A stretch of DNA of 64,000 nucleotides, taken from Tractidigestivibacter montrealensis (GTDB taxonomy: Bacteria > Actinomycetota > Coriobacteriia > Coriobacteriales > Atopobiaceae). Positions 1-8,091 of the stretch are shown one piece after another. The translations under genes and the position numbers were made by a program. Where the stretch lies: positions 186,001-250,000 of the forward strand of contig NZ_JANSKA010000001.1 in assembly GCF_024741235.1 (NCBI RefSeq), written 5' to 3'. Numbering within the stretch: the first letter of the stretch is position 1; each line of letters starts with the position of its first letter. Under the pieces are notes generated by a model. That model was not told where the DNA came from and ran no database searches. It saw only the letters and a program-made list of their open reading frames with translations.

Positions 1-728
1 GACTCGTGGCAGCAGGAGATACCGGAGGCGATGTAGGCGTTGAGCTGGCGGTCCGTGTCCGGCACGGTGAAGTGGCCGGTCAGGGTCTTGTCGGCCTTGA
101 GGGTCTCGTCCATCTCGGAGAGCGGACCCTCGTCGCAGGAAAGGACGCCTGGGTCGTTCATCATCTCGCCAAGACCCACCACGGCGTCCCAGCCCATGGT
201 CTCGCGAATGTCCTTGGCATCAATCTTGGAACCGGTGTCCTCGAAGCCCGGCACCGCGGGCACGCACGAGCCCGGCGTGACCATGCACTTGAGCGGCACG
301 CGCTCGGAGTCGCGGATGAGCTCCTTCAACGCGGGCAGGCCAGCGACGTTCATGGCCTCGTGCGGGTCCCAGTAGATGCCGGTTGTGCCGTGCGGCACCA
401 CGGCGCGGGCGTACTCGGAGGGGCCCACCATGGCAGACTCAACATGGATGTGGCCATCCATGAAGCCCGGCGCCACGTAGCGGCCAGCGGCATCGATAAC
501 GGTGGTCTTCTCGCCAATGCAGTGCTCGGCCGTGTGGCCACCAATGCCCAGGTACGCAACGCGCCCTGCGGCAACGGCGATGTCTGCGTCCTCAAGGACC
601 TCGTGCGTGGTGACGCTTACCAGCCGGGCGTGACGAATGACGAGGTCAGCGGGCTCCTGTCCCTGCGCCACGCGGATGAGCGTACGGTTGCATTCCCACA
701 GTGGACTCTTGCAGAAGCGATTGAGCAT
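1..728 (-). CDS. ade: Adenine deaminase, N-terminal part (gene runs off the window)
   Basis: This should convert adenine to hypoxanthine and ammonia in purine salvage (adenine deaminase family, amidohydrolase superfamily). About 242 residues are present; the C-terminal part lies beyond position 1. The reading frame was translated by hand from the minus strand. It shows an N-terminal beta-sandwich segment followed by the metal-binding GFMDGHIHVES motif near residue 90, where this family has a His-x-His-x-Glu-Ser signature, and later conserved blocks such as WDPHEA and GLGEMMNDP. The ATG at 728 follows a GAGAGGGG ribosome site five bases away. It stands alone; the next gene upstream (941-1621) is on the same strand but 212 bases away. 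Family assignment is firm, and only the missing end prevents judging whether the gene is intact. Confidence 0.88.
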   Translation of the reverse strand, partial: MLNRFCKSPLWECNRTLIRVAQGQEPADLVIRHARLVSVTTHEVLEDADIAVAAGRVAYLGIGGHTAEHCIGEKTTVIDAAGRYVAPGFMDGHIHVESAMVGPSEYARAVVPHGTTGIYWDPHEAMNVAGLPALKELIRDSERVPLKCMVTPGSCVPAVPGFEDTGSKIDAKDIRETMGWDAVVGLGEMMNDPGVLSCDEGPLSEMDETLKADKTLTGHFTVPDTDRQLNAYIASGISCCHE

Positions 729-781
729 GACAGCCCCTCTCGACGCCCGACTTTTAAATTGTCAAAACGTTACCAGCCCTG

Positions 782-799
782 TGTTGCGGTGCAGCAACA
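782..799. promoter_or_regulatory. Inverted repeat upstream of ade
   Basis: A perfect 6-bp inverted repeat, TGTTGC, six bases, GCAACA, lies 54 bases upstream of the adenine deaminase start. It is symmetric enough to be a repressor operator, or it could be a small leader hairpin. No purine riboswitch core was recognised in the 210-base leader. Function is a guess. Confidence 0.3.
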
Positions 800-940
800 A
801 TTCTGCGAGCGGTACGCAAAGGTTTGCTCGGTGTGCAGGCTGTTCGCGCGCAAGGTCGCAGACCGAACGCCGGAATCGCTAACCAATCGAAATCTGCAAA
901 ATCTTGCCGGACCGCAGGCAATCACGGACTCGTCCAGGGC

Positions 941-1621
941 CTAGCGAGAGGAGAGAAGCCCCTTGACCTGGGAGGGGAGCTGGGACGCCACCTCCCGCGC
1001 GACGCCACCCACGTTCTGCACGACCTCCTGCGCGGTGATGGCAGTGTCTCCCAGGGCGTCCGCAATCCCACCGAGGTCGATGCCCGTATCGGTGCCGGAA
1101 CTGGTGCCTTCGGTGCTGCCGGAGCCGTTAGTTCCCGTGGTCGTGGGCGTAGTAGTGCCCGTCGTGGTGCCCATCGTCGTGGTGCTTGACGTAGCGCCGC
1201 TGGAGGCGCCGGCGGCAACGCTCGAAACGGCATCGCTCACGCAGCTTGACACCACCGCAAAGACGAAGAGAGCCACCAGCGCCCCCACCAGCACAAGCGT
1301 GATTCGCTTGAGGTTGGGGCCGCGGTGAGCACCGCGCCCATCGCCGCCGGCGGCGCCACCGTAGCCATAGCCGTAGTAGCTCGTCTGCGAGGGCGAGGGA
1401 ACGGCGTTGCGCACGGGCTCCGGGGCACGCCGGGGAGCCGCAGTCGTGCGGGAGGCCACGGGCGGCGCGTACACCGTGGCGTCGGGGTTCTCGCCGGGAC
1501 GGGCGTACACCGTGGCGTCGGGGTCACCCGCGACCCTTGCGCCACCACCCATCAGTTGCGTCGCATCGTTCTCGACCCCGGAACCACCGCCTATCAGGCG
1601 TGTCTCGTCACTCTCGTCCAT
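941..1621 (-). CDS. Single-pass membrane protein with four repeated acidic-Thr motifs
   Basis: No family was recognised. I chose the ATG at 1621 because a GAGGGGAGGG ribosome site sits just upstream; a longer frame exists but has no such site. The 226-residue product has a cytoplasmic, low-complexity N-terminus (1-105), a membrane helix at about 107-127, a Ser/Thr/Gly-rich linker (about 135-178) and an amphipathic C-terminal helix region. The N-terminus carries four copies of an acidic-x-Thr-x-hydrophobic motif: DETRLI, NDATQLM and PDATVYA twice, with threonines at about 7, 21, 37 and 49. Such motifs resemble threonine sites phosphorylated by actinobacterial PknB-type kinases and read by FHA domains. 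That link is inference. It is downstream of CobW on the same strand, 51 bases away. Confidence 0.75.
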   Translation of the reverse strand: MDESDETRLIGGGSGVENDATQLMGGGARVAGDPDATVYARPGENPDATVYAPPVASRTTAAPRRAPEPVRNAVPSPSQTSYYGYGYGGAAGGDGRGAHRGPNLKRITLVLVGALVALFVFAVVSSCVSDAVSSVAAGASSGATSSTTTMGTTTGTTTPTTTGTNGSGSTEGTSSGTDTGIDLGGIADALGDTAITAQEVVQNVGGVAREVASQLPSQVKGLLSSR

Positions 1622-1672
1622 GCTGCCCTCCCCTCTTAGAATCCAGCTCAGCTCCAAGCCCAAACGGCTGCC

Positions 1673-2833
1673 CTACTCCAGGCCGTCGACGGCAGGCGCC
1701 TCGCCCTCCCACGTGGTGAGACAGGCGTCAAGGCCGCGCTCGACAGCCTCGCGATCCATGTGACGGCCAATAACGCAGAGTCGAACCATGCGGTCGCCCA
1801 CCTTGGAATCCCAGTCGCGGCGCAGCTCGGGGACCTCCTCCATGTTGCGCTTGAGCTCGTCTTCAGGCATGAGCGCCGCCCACTGGCCGTTCTCGGTGAG
1901 CGTGAACTGCTGGCCGGCCTGCTCAAACACGTAGCACATGTCGGGGTCGTTGTTGACCCACATGAGGCCCTTGACGCGGATCACGGACTCGGGCCAGTTG
2001 TTCACGAACTCGGAGAGCGCGTGGTAGTCGAAGGGCTGGCGACGCTGGTAGACAAAGGTGGAGACGTCGTACTCCAGGACCTCGGGGTTCTCGTGCTCTT
2101 CGGGGTGCTCCATGGCATCCACCCACGCAGCCGAGCCGTACGCCTCGTCAAAGCTAAAGCGCCCGGTGTTGAGCAGCTCGTCCATGGGGACGTTGCCGTT
2201 CACGGCCTCCACGATGCGCGCGTGGGGCTGCAGGCCGCGCACGATGGCCTTGAGCTCGGCCACCTGCTCGGGCGTCACGCGGTCGCACTTGTTGAGCACG
2301 AGCGTGGTGCAGAACTCGATCTGCTGGATGAGAAGGCTCTCGACGTCGTCCTCCTCTATGTCGTCGGAGAGAAGGGCGTGGCCACCGTTGAACTCGTCGT
2401 ACATGCGGGCGCAGTCGACCACGGCCACGATGTTGTCCAGGTCGAGCGGAGCAGTGCCACCCTTGGTCTGGTCGCAGATGGACGAGATGGTGTAGGCAAT
2501 TGGAATGGGCTCGCAGATGCCCGAGGCCTCGATGATGATGTAGTCGAAGTCGCCGGTCTCGGCGATGGACGTGAGCTGCTGCGCCAGGTCGGAGGCAAGC
2601 GTGCAGCAGATGCAGCCGTTGCTCATGGGGATGAGGCTGTCCGTGGCAGAGAGGCCGCCGTTCTTGATGAGGCTTGCGTCGACGTTTATCTCGCCGATGT
2701 CGTTCACGATGACGGCGGCGCGGATTCCCTCGTCGTTAGCAAGGATGTGGTTGAGGAGTGTGGTCTTACCCGCTCCCAGGTAACCGGTGAGCATGACAAT
2801 CTTGACCGGAGTCGTGGTGTCCTTCGTGGGCAT
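1673..2833 (-). CDS. CobW/COG0523-family GTP-binding metallochaperone
   Basis: A G3E-family GTPase of 386 residues. The P-loop GYLGAGKTT is at about 18-26, the zinc-binding GCICC motif (CxCC class) at about 73-77, and an NKCD-type guanine-specificity motif near 180. The C-terminal third matches the CobW C-terminal domain, with its VKGLMWV and HMD elements. Proteins of this family deliver zinc, cobalt or iron to target metalloproteins; the substrate cannot be told from sequence. The ATG at 2833 follows a GAGGGGGG ribosome site. It is followed on the same strand by the membrane protein at 941-1621. No zinc-uptake gene or Zur-like regulator is adjacent. Confidence 0.88.
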   Translation of the reverse strand: MPTKDTTTPVKIVMLTGYLGAGKTTLLNHILANDEGIRAAVIVNDIGEINVDASLIKNGGLSATDSLIPMSNGCICCTLASDLAQQLTSIAETGDFDYIIIEASGICEPIPIAYTISSICDQTKGGTAPLDLDNIVAVVDCARMYDEFNGGHALLSDDIEEDDVESLLIQQIEFCTTLVLNKCDRVTPEQVAELKAIVRGLQPHARIVEAVNGNVPMDELLNTGRFSFDEAYGSAAWVDAMEHPEEHENPEVLEYDVSTFVYQRRQPFDYHALSEFVNNWPESVIRVKGLMWVNNDPDMCYVFEQAGQQFTLTENGQWAALMPEDELKRNMEEVPELRRDWDSKVGDRMVRLCVIGRHMDREAVERGLDACLTTWEGEAPAVDGLE

Positions 2834-2977
2834 GCGTGCCCCCCTCTGCCGGCGCGCGAGACGCTGGCTACGAGTCTGGTTAACTGGAAGAGTCTAGGGC
2901 ATACGTGTGGTGAGATTGAGGGGCCGAGAGGCTCGCAGCGTGCGGCGACCGGGCGTCTCTCGGCACGCCGCCTACGC

Positions 2978-3724
2978 TCACAGCGCGTAGCAGTCGTAGC
3001 GTATGGCCTTGCCGGCCACGGTGTAGCTGGGCTTCTCGCCAGCAAGCCATGGCCCCTTGGCCGGACGCTTCACCACAATACGGCGAGGGCCCGCAGTCCT
3101 AGCGGCGTCCATGAGGCCGCGCTCGTCGTCGCACGGCCGCTCCAGGCGCTGGATGAGCTGCAGCTTCTTCTTGACAGCCGCGCTCTTGCGGCGCTCGGGA
3201 AACATTGGGTCGAGAAGGACCACGTCAGGCGAGAAGCCCAGCGCGGGAAGCGCCAGCACGGAGTCCTCTCCGCGAAGCTCCATGCGTGAGACCGCCTCCG
3301 CCAGCGCCGGGTCCGACGCCGCGCGCGCCAGCGCGTCGGCAAGCAGCGCGCAGATCACGGGGTCGCGCTCGAAGAGCGTCACCGAAAAGCCCGCCGCAGC
3401 CAGGAGCAGCGAGTCCTCCCCCATCCCGGCCGTCGCGTCCACGGCCGTGAGCGGACCGGCCGCTCCACGGATGCGCGCCGCGCGCACGACCAGCTCGCGA
3501 TTGAGGTTGCCCGCGCGAAGGCGCGGCACCATGCGTGAGAGGTCCGCGGCAAGCGACATGCCGTCGCCCTCGAGCGAGAGGCCCTTCTCGCCCACAAGAA
3601 GGCACAGCCCACCTGCTGCCTGCGCAGTGCCCACAGGCGCCACGGGCACGCCGAGACGCGCCGCAAGCTTCTGCGCCCGAACGGCGTCCCCGCCCGCACC
3701 AACTTCTACAACCAGGCCCTCCAC
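2978..3724 (-). CDS. rsmJ: 16S rRNA (guanine1516-N2)-methyltransferase RsmJ
   Basis: A class I SAM-dependent methyltransferase of 248 residues. The signature of the RsmJ family is clear: a SAM-binding VDATAGMGEDSLLLA block at about 117-131, then LLDPMFPERRKSA and VKKKLQ in the second half, with a C-terminal VKRPAKGPWL stretch. RsmJ methylates G1516 of 16S rRNA in the small ribosomal subunit. The start codon is GTG at 3724, six bases after the stop of the ABC ATPase upstream, so the two are probably co-transcribed. The ribosome site before it is weak, which suggests translational coupling. Identity is confident, the exact start less so. Confidence 0.88.
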   Translation of the reverse strand: MEGLVVEVGAGGDAVRAQKLAARLGVPVAPVGTAQAAGGLCLLVGEKGLSLEGDGMSLAADLSRMVPRLRAGNLNRELVVRAARIRGAAGPLTAVDATAGMGEDSLLLAAAGFSVTLFERDPVICALLADALARAASDPALAEAVSRMELRGEDSVLALPALGFSPDVVLLDPMFPERRKSAAVKKKLQLIQRLERPCDDERGLMDAARTAGPRRIVVKRPAKGPWLAGEKPSYTVAGKAIRYDCYAL

Positions 3725-3730
3725 CAGCGC

Positions 3731-4549
3731 CTACGCCCCGTACTGCCCGCGCATCGAATACCAGCCGTCGTGCTCGTCCACCACAAGGGGCACGTCGAAG
3801 AGGTTGGAGAGGACCTCATCGCACAGGATCTGCTCCTTGGGGCCGTCAGCGAAGATGGCTGCATTCTTGATGAGCATCACGCGCCCGATGGCCGGGATGA
3901 TGTCCTCGGGGTAGTGCGTGACCAGGATGATCGAGCGGCCCTCTGCGGCAAGCGTGCTCATGGTCTCGCGCACGTGGTACATGCCCTCGGGGTCAAGGCC
4001 GGTGCACGGCTCGTCAAAGACAAGCACCTGCGGGTCGCGGATAAGCTCACGTGCCACCAGGACGCGCCTGGCCTGGCCGGTCGAGAGGGTCATCACGTCG
4101 CGCTCCGCCACCTCGGGGATACCCAGGCGGTCAAGCGCGTCGAGCGCCAGCTGACGATCGCGCTCGGTGACCTCCACCTGCTTGGGCAGCCCCAGCGTGC
4201 CAAAGAGCCCACCTACCACGATGTCGACGGACGGCAGGTGCACGCGAATCTGCTCGTGCATGGTGGAGCTCACCACGCCCAGCGCGCGGCGCACGTCGGT
4301 GAGCTGCGGGCGCGGGTTGCCGCGAAAGCGCACGGGCGGCTCATCTCGGTAGAGCGGGAAGACCTCCCTGGTGAGGAGCTGTATGAAGGTAGACTTGCCC
4401 GCACCGTTGGGGCCGAGAAGCGCCACGTGCTCGCCCTCGTGCAGCGTGAAGTCGTCCACGTGGAGGATGGTCTTGCTCGCCCTCACCACGCTTGCGTCGT
4501 GGATGGCAAAGAGCGGCGTCTTCTCGCCGGCGTTGTTCTCGCCCTGCAT
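3731..4549 (-). CDS. ABC transporter ATP-binding protein, stand-alone
   Basis: A single ATPase domain of 272 residues. Walker A GPNGAGKST is at about 45-53, the signature is LSTGQARRVLVARELI (the usual LSGGQ glycine replaced by Thr), Walker B is VLVFDEPCTGLD, and the switch histidine is in LVTHYPEDI. There is no permease gene beside it, so its transport partner is unknown; ModF/PhnC-like orphan ATPases are an alternative. The ATG at 4549 follows GGGAGAC. It is divergent from threonine deaminase, and the 160 bases between them must hold both promoters. It is followed within six bases by rsmJ. Confidence 0.85.
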   Translation of the reverse strand: MQGENNAGEKTPLFAIHDASVVRASKTILHVDDFTLHEGEHVALLGPNGAGKSTFIQLLTREVFPLYRDEPPVRFRGNPRPQLTDVRRALGVVSSTMHEQIRVHLPSVDIVVGGLFGTLGLPKQVEVTERDRQLALDALDRLGIPEVAERDVMTLSTGQARRVLVARELIRDPQVLVFDEPCTGLDPEGMYHVRETMSTLAAEGRSIILVTHYPEDIIPAIGRVMLIKNAAIFADGPKEQILCDEVLSNLFDVPLVVDEHDGWYSMRGQYGA

Positions 4550-4709
4550 GCGGTCTCCCGGTCCTAGACTTCATTGAGGTAACTTCTCACAAACGCACCA
4601 CCAACTGGCGGGTCGTGAAGACCTACTATAGGCAATGCGCGCGCGTTCGCGGCAGGTTGGCGACGCGCCGTAACACACCCACACGTCATTTGCGCAGATA
4701 GGGGTCCAC

Positions 4710-5930
4710 ATGCCAGAGACGCTCACGCTTGAGGCCTTCGAGGAGGCATCCGAGAAGGTCAAAGAGGTCACGCTCGAGACAAAGCTTGTGGAGAGCCCGT
4801 ACCTCTCGGCGGCGACCGGCAACCGCATGTGGCTCAAGCCCGAGAACATGCAGCGCACCGGCGCCTACAAGCTGCGCGGCGCGTACTACAAGATCTCGAA
4901 GCTCTCCCAGGAGGAGCTTGACCGCGGCGTGATCACCGCAAGCGCCGGCAACCACGCGCAGGGCGTGGCATATGCCGCCACCCACGCAGGTGCGCGCTCC
5001 ATCGTGGTCATGCCCACCACCACGCCGCTCATCAAGGTCGAGCGCACCAAGGGCTACGGCGCCGAGGTCATCCTCTACGGGGACGTCTTTGACGATGCCA
5101 AGCAGCGTGCCGTTGAGCTGGCCGAGGAACAGGGCCTCACCTACATCCCGCCGTTCAACGACACCACGGTAGCAACCGGCCAGGGCACCATCGCCATGGA
5201 GATCATCCAGGAGCTGCCGCTGGTCGACACCATCCTCGTGCCCGTGGGCGGCGGCGGCCTGGCCTGCGGCGTCTCGACTTTCGCCAAGCTCTACAACCCC
5301 AAGATCCGCGTCATAGGCGTGGAGCCCACCGGCGCAGCTAGCCTCACGGCGGCGCTCGAGGCGGGCCACGTGGTGAAGCTCCCCAGCGCCAACACCATCG
5401 CCGACGGCACGGCCGTGCTTGAGGTGGGCGACAAGGTCTTCCCCTACCTGCAGCAGAACCTCGACGACGTCATCTGCGTGGACGACGATGAGCTGGTTGT
5501 CTCGTTCCTCGACATGGTCGAAAACCACAAGATGATCGTCGAGAACTCCGGCCTGCTCACGGTTGCCGCCGCCAAGCACCTGCCCGCCGAAGGCAAGCGC
5601 GTGGCGTGCATTCTCTCCGGCGGCAACATGGACGTGATTACCATGTCGAGCGTGGTGCAGCACGGCCTCATCCAGCGCGGCCGCATCTTCACCGTGAGCG
5701 TGCTGCTCCCCGACCGCCCGGGCATGCTGGTGCGCGTCGCCAGCGTGATCGCCGAGCAGAACGGCAACGTGATCAAGCTCGAGCACAACCAGTTTGTCTC
5801 GACCAACAGGAACGCGGCGGTCGAGCTGCGCGTGACCATCGAGGCGTACGGCGAGGAGCACAAGGCGCAGATCGTGGACGCCATCCACAAGGCAGGCTTC
5901 GACCCCACGCTGGTGCAGACGTCGCTGTAG
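4710..5930 (+). CDS. ilvA: Threonine ammonia-lyase (threonine deaminase)
   Basis: PLP enzyme that turns L-threonine into 2-oxobutanoate and ammonia, the first step toward isoleucine, or a catabolic step. The 406-residue length with one C-terminal ACT domain (from about 328, beginning VLLPDRPGML) is the short form, unlike the two-ACT-domain E. coli IlvA of about 514 residues. The PLP lysine lies in the RTGAYKLRGA motif (near 51), and the phosphate-binding loop is GGGGLACG near 180. It faces the leu operon, whose last gene ends at 6123, so branched-chain amino acid genes are clustered. No ilvBCD genes are in the window. Whether it serves biosynthesis or catabolism cannot be settled here. Confidence 0.9.
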   Translation: MPETLTLEAFEEASEKVKEVTLETKLVESPYLSAATGNRMWLKPENMQRTGAYKLRGAYYKISKLSQEELDRGVITASAGNHAQGVAYAATHAGARSIVVMPTTTPLIKVERTKGYGAEVILYGDVFDDAKQRAVELAEEQGLTYIPPFNDTTVATGQGTIAMEIIQELPLVDTILVPVGGGGLACGVSTFAKLYNPKIRVIGVEPTGAASLTAALEAGHVVKLPSANTIADGTAVLEVGDKVFPYLQQNLDDVICVDDDELVVSFLDMVENHKMIVENSGLLTVAAAKHLPAEGKRVACILSGGNMDVITMSSVVQHGLIQRGRIFTVSVLLPDRPGMLVRVASVIAEQNGNVIKLEHNQFVSTNRNAAVELRVTIEAYGEEHKAQIVDAIHKAGFDPTLVQTSL

Positions 5931-5944
5931 GAGCGCAGGAGCGC

Positions 5945-5984
5945 TACCCCCTCCGGCACCTCGTGTCGCCGGAGGGGGTATTTT
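5945..5984 (+). terminator. Rho-independent terminator of ilvA
   Basis: A 13-bp perfect stem (5945-5957 with 5968-5980, GC-rich CCCCCTCCGGC arm) with a 10-base loop is followed directly by TTTT. It begins 14 bases after the ilvA stop codon. Confidence 0.8.
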
Positions 5985-6081
5985 GTTGCAGATTCACGCA
6001 AAAATGTGCCCCCCGGCGACAGTTTGCCTCCGGAGGGCTTGTTCTGTTGCAATTGTCGCCAAAACGGGCCTTCTGGCGACA
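5965..6081. repeat. Tandem hairpin-forming repeat between convergent ilvA and leuB
   Basis: Two imperfect copies of a unit of about 58 bases (5965-6021 and 6022-6081) share CGGAGGG, TGTTGCA and GGCGACA blocks. GTCGCC at 5965 and about 6055 alternates with GGCGAC at about 6015 and 6075, so several hairpins can form, one of which would compete with the ilvA terminator stem. Purpose unknown. Confidence 0.55.
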
Positions 6082-6122
6082 CGGGCGCCGAGAAGCGCAC
6101 GGCCGACGAAGGCGCACGCCCC

Positions 6123-7235
6123 CTACAGGTACTCCACGACCTTGTCGCCCATCGCGGCGCAGCCCAGCACGTGGTCTGCCGGCGTGGCGTCATCGGCGAT
6201 GTCGCGGGTGCGCCAGCCGTCGTCGAGGACGCGCTCCACGGCAGACTCGACCCAGCCAGCCTCCTCGGTCATGTCGAAGGCGTAGGTGAGCATCATGCCC
6301 GCCGAGAGGATCTGCGCCAGCGGGTTGGCGATACCCTTGCCGGCGATGTCCGGCGCGGAGCCAGCGGAGGGCTCAAAGAGCGAGACGCCGTCGCCCAGAC
6401 TCGCGCTCGCGAGCATGCCAAGCGAGCCCGTGATCTGCGCGGCCTCGTCGGAGAGGATGTCGCCAAACATGTTCTCTGTCACGATGACGTCAAAGTCCGC
6501 TGGCCTGTTTATGAGCTGCATGGCGGTGTTGTCAACGAGCAGGTCCTCAAGCTCGACCTCGGGGAACTCCTCGTCATGGACGCGATGCACAACCTCGCGC
6601 CACATGCGGGAGGTCTCCAGCACGTTGCGCTTGTCGACGCTCGTGACCTTGTTGCGGCGCTTGCGGGCAGCCTCAAACGCCTTGCGCGCAATGCGCTCGA
6701 CCTCGTACTCGCGGTACTCCATGGTGTCATAGGCGCGCTGCCCGCGGCCGCCGTTGGCACCCGCGCCAGGCTCATCGTAGAAGCGCTCGCGGCGCCCAAA
6801 GTACAGACCGCCGATGAGTTCGCGGACAATCACCAGGTCAACGCCCTTGATGACCTCCGGGCGCAGCGTCGAGGCGCCCGCCAGGGCGTCGTAGATCTTC
6901 ACGGGGCGCAGGTTGGTGTAGAGGCCCAGGCCCTTGCGAATGCCGAGAAGCCCCTGCTCCGGACGAGGGGCGTTTGGGTCGGTAGAGTCCCACTTGGGCC
7001 CGCCCACAGAGGCGAGAAGGACGGCGTCCGAGGCCTTGGCAGCGTTGAGCGTCTCGTCGGGCAGGGGACTTCCGCAGGCATCGATGGCAGCGCCGCCAAT
7101 GAGGTGGTCCTCGCAGACAAAGTCGACATTGGCCTTCTCGCCCACTGCTGCCAGGACCTTCTTGCCCTCGGCCATGATCTCGGGGCCAATGCCGTCGCCC
7201 GGCAGTGTGCACACGCGATAGGTTGCCTTAGCCAT
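6123..7235 (-). CDS. leuB: 3-isopropylmalate dehydrogenase
   Basis: NAD-dependent oxidative decarboxylation of 3-isopropylmalate, the third step of leucine synthesis, in the cytosol. The 370-residue protein has the family order: LPGDGIGPEI at about 11-20, the substrate-binding RKGLGLYTNLRP near 100, the RELIGGLYFG block, the metal-binding NMFGDILSDEAAQ motif and the GSAPDIAGKGIANP NAD-binding stretch. Length is normal. It is the last gene of leuA-leuC-leuD-leuB and starts two bases after the leuD stop, so coupling to leuD is likely. The convergent neighbour is ilvA. Confidence 0.95.
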   Translation of the reverse strand: MAKATYRVCTLPGDGIGPEIMAEGKKVLAAVGEKANVDFVCEDHLIGGAAIDACGSPLPDETLNAAKASDAVLLASVGGPKWDSTDPNAPRPEQGLLGIRKGLGLYTNLRPVKIYDALAGASTLRPEVIKGVDLVIVRELIGGLYFGRRERFYDEPGAGANGGRGQRAYDTMEYREYEVERIARKAFEAARKRRNKVTSVDKRNVLETSRMWREVVHRVHDEEFPEVELEDLLVDNTAMQLINRPADFDVIVTENMFGDILSDEAAQITGSLGMLASASLGDGVSLFEPSAGSAPDIAGKGIANPLAQILSAGMMLTYAFDMTEEAGWVESAVERVLDDGWRTRDIADDATPADHVLGCAAMGDKVVEYL

Positions 7236-7237
7236 TG

Positions 7238-7744
7238 CTATTCGCCCTTCTTCTCGGCCAGCACGCGCTTGGTGCGCGCGACAAGCCCGCCCTCGTTGAT
7301 GATGTCCTGGATGAACGGCGGGAACGGCTGCGCGTGGAAGACGGCGCCCGTGGTCTCGTCCGTGATGGTGCCGGTATCGGCGTCAACGCTCACAACGTCG
7401 CCGTCAGAGATGGCGTCCGCGGCCTCGGGGCACTCCAGAATGGGGAGACCCATGTTGATCGAGTTGCGGTAGAAGATGCGCGCAAAGCTCTTGGCAATGA
7501 CGCACGAGACGCCCGCAGCCTTGATTGCCACGGGTGCATGCTCGCGAGACGATCCGCAGCCAAAGTTCTCGTCGGCCACGATGATGTCGCCTGGCTTCAC
7601 GCGAGAGACGAAGGTCTTGTCGAGGTCCTCAAGGCAGTGCTTGGCAAGCTCGGCGGGATCTGACGTGTTGAGGTAGCGAGCAGGAATAATGACGTCGGTG
7701 TCTATGTCTCTGCCGTAGCGAAAGACGGTTCCTCGGAACTGCAT
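7238..7744 (-). CDS. leuD: 3-isopropylmalate dehydratase small subunit
   Basis: Small subunit of isopropylmalate isomerase, which pairs with LeuC. The 168-residue protein begins [25 protein letters not shown] and carries the family block [18 protein letters not shown] (about 60-77) and [12 protein letters not shown] chose the ATG at 7744, preceded by AAAGGAAACCC; an in-frame extension upstream has no family similarity. Its length fits the short archaeal-type LeuD that accompanies the LeuC type found next to it. Unusually for this operon, 347 bases separate it from leuC. Confidence 0.93.
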   Translation of the reverse strand: MQFRGTVFRYGRDIDTDVIIPARYLNTSDPAELAKHCLEDLDKTFVSRVKPGDIIVADENFGCGSSREHAPVAIKAAGVSCVIAKSFARIFYRNSINMGLPILECPEAADAISDGDVVSVDADTGTITDETTGAVFHAQPFPPFIQDIINEGGLVARTKRVLAEKKGE

Positions 7745-8091
7745 GGGTTTCCTTTCTACTCGGGAGCGGCGGCCACCCTTGCCTCCCGCTTCGGACAGTC
7801 CTCGCCGCAAAAGGCGCGGCTGCGGAACTCGCGGAGCGGCAAGGGTGACCGCTGCCCCGGAGTTGAAACAAAAACGCAGGCGAGAGGAACCGCCTTTCGC
7901 GTCAGAACCCTGACGGAACCTCCACCCCGGTAAAACAAAAGAAGCAAAGAGCGCGGCCTGTGGGACGCCCGTGGCCGGCTGCAAGCTTGCGGCTATCTTG
8001 CGACCCAAGGGTGCGGCCTTTCTCTCCTGTGCGAGTTCTTGGCGCAGCCAAGCTGTCTGAGCACGGGAAGAAAGGCCGCACCCCCCTGTGC
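7745..8091 (-). other. Structured 347-base spacer between leuC and leuD
   Basis: No credible gene is seen. The spacer interrupts an otherwise tight operon and holds two large stem-loops. One has 15-bp perfect arms at 8009-8023 and 8069-8083 around a 45-base loop that can itself fold. The other has 10-bp perfect arms, CACCCTTGCC at 7774-7783 and GGCAAGGGTG at 7838-7847, with imperfect extension. A small CGTCAG/CTGACG hairpin lies near 7900-7915. None has a terminal U-run, so these look more like an RNA processing, stability or regulatory segment than terminators. An inserted repeat is the alternative. Confidence 0.5.
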
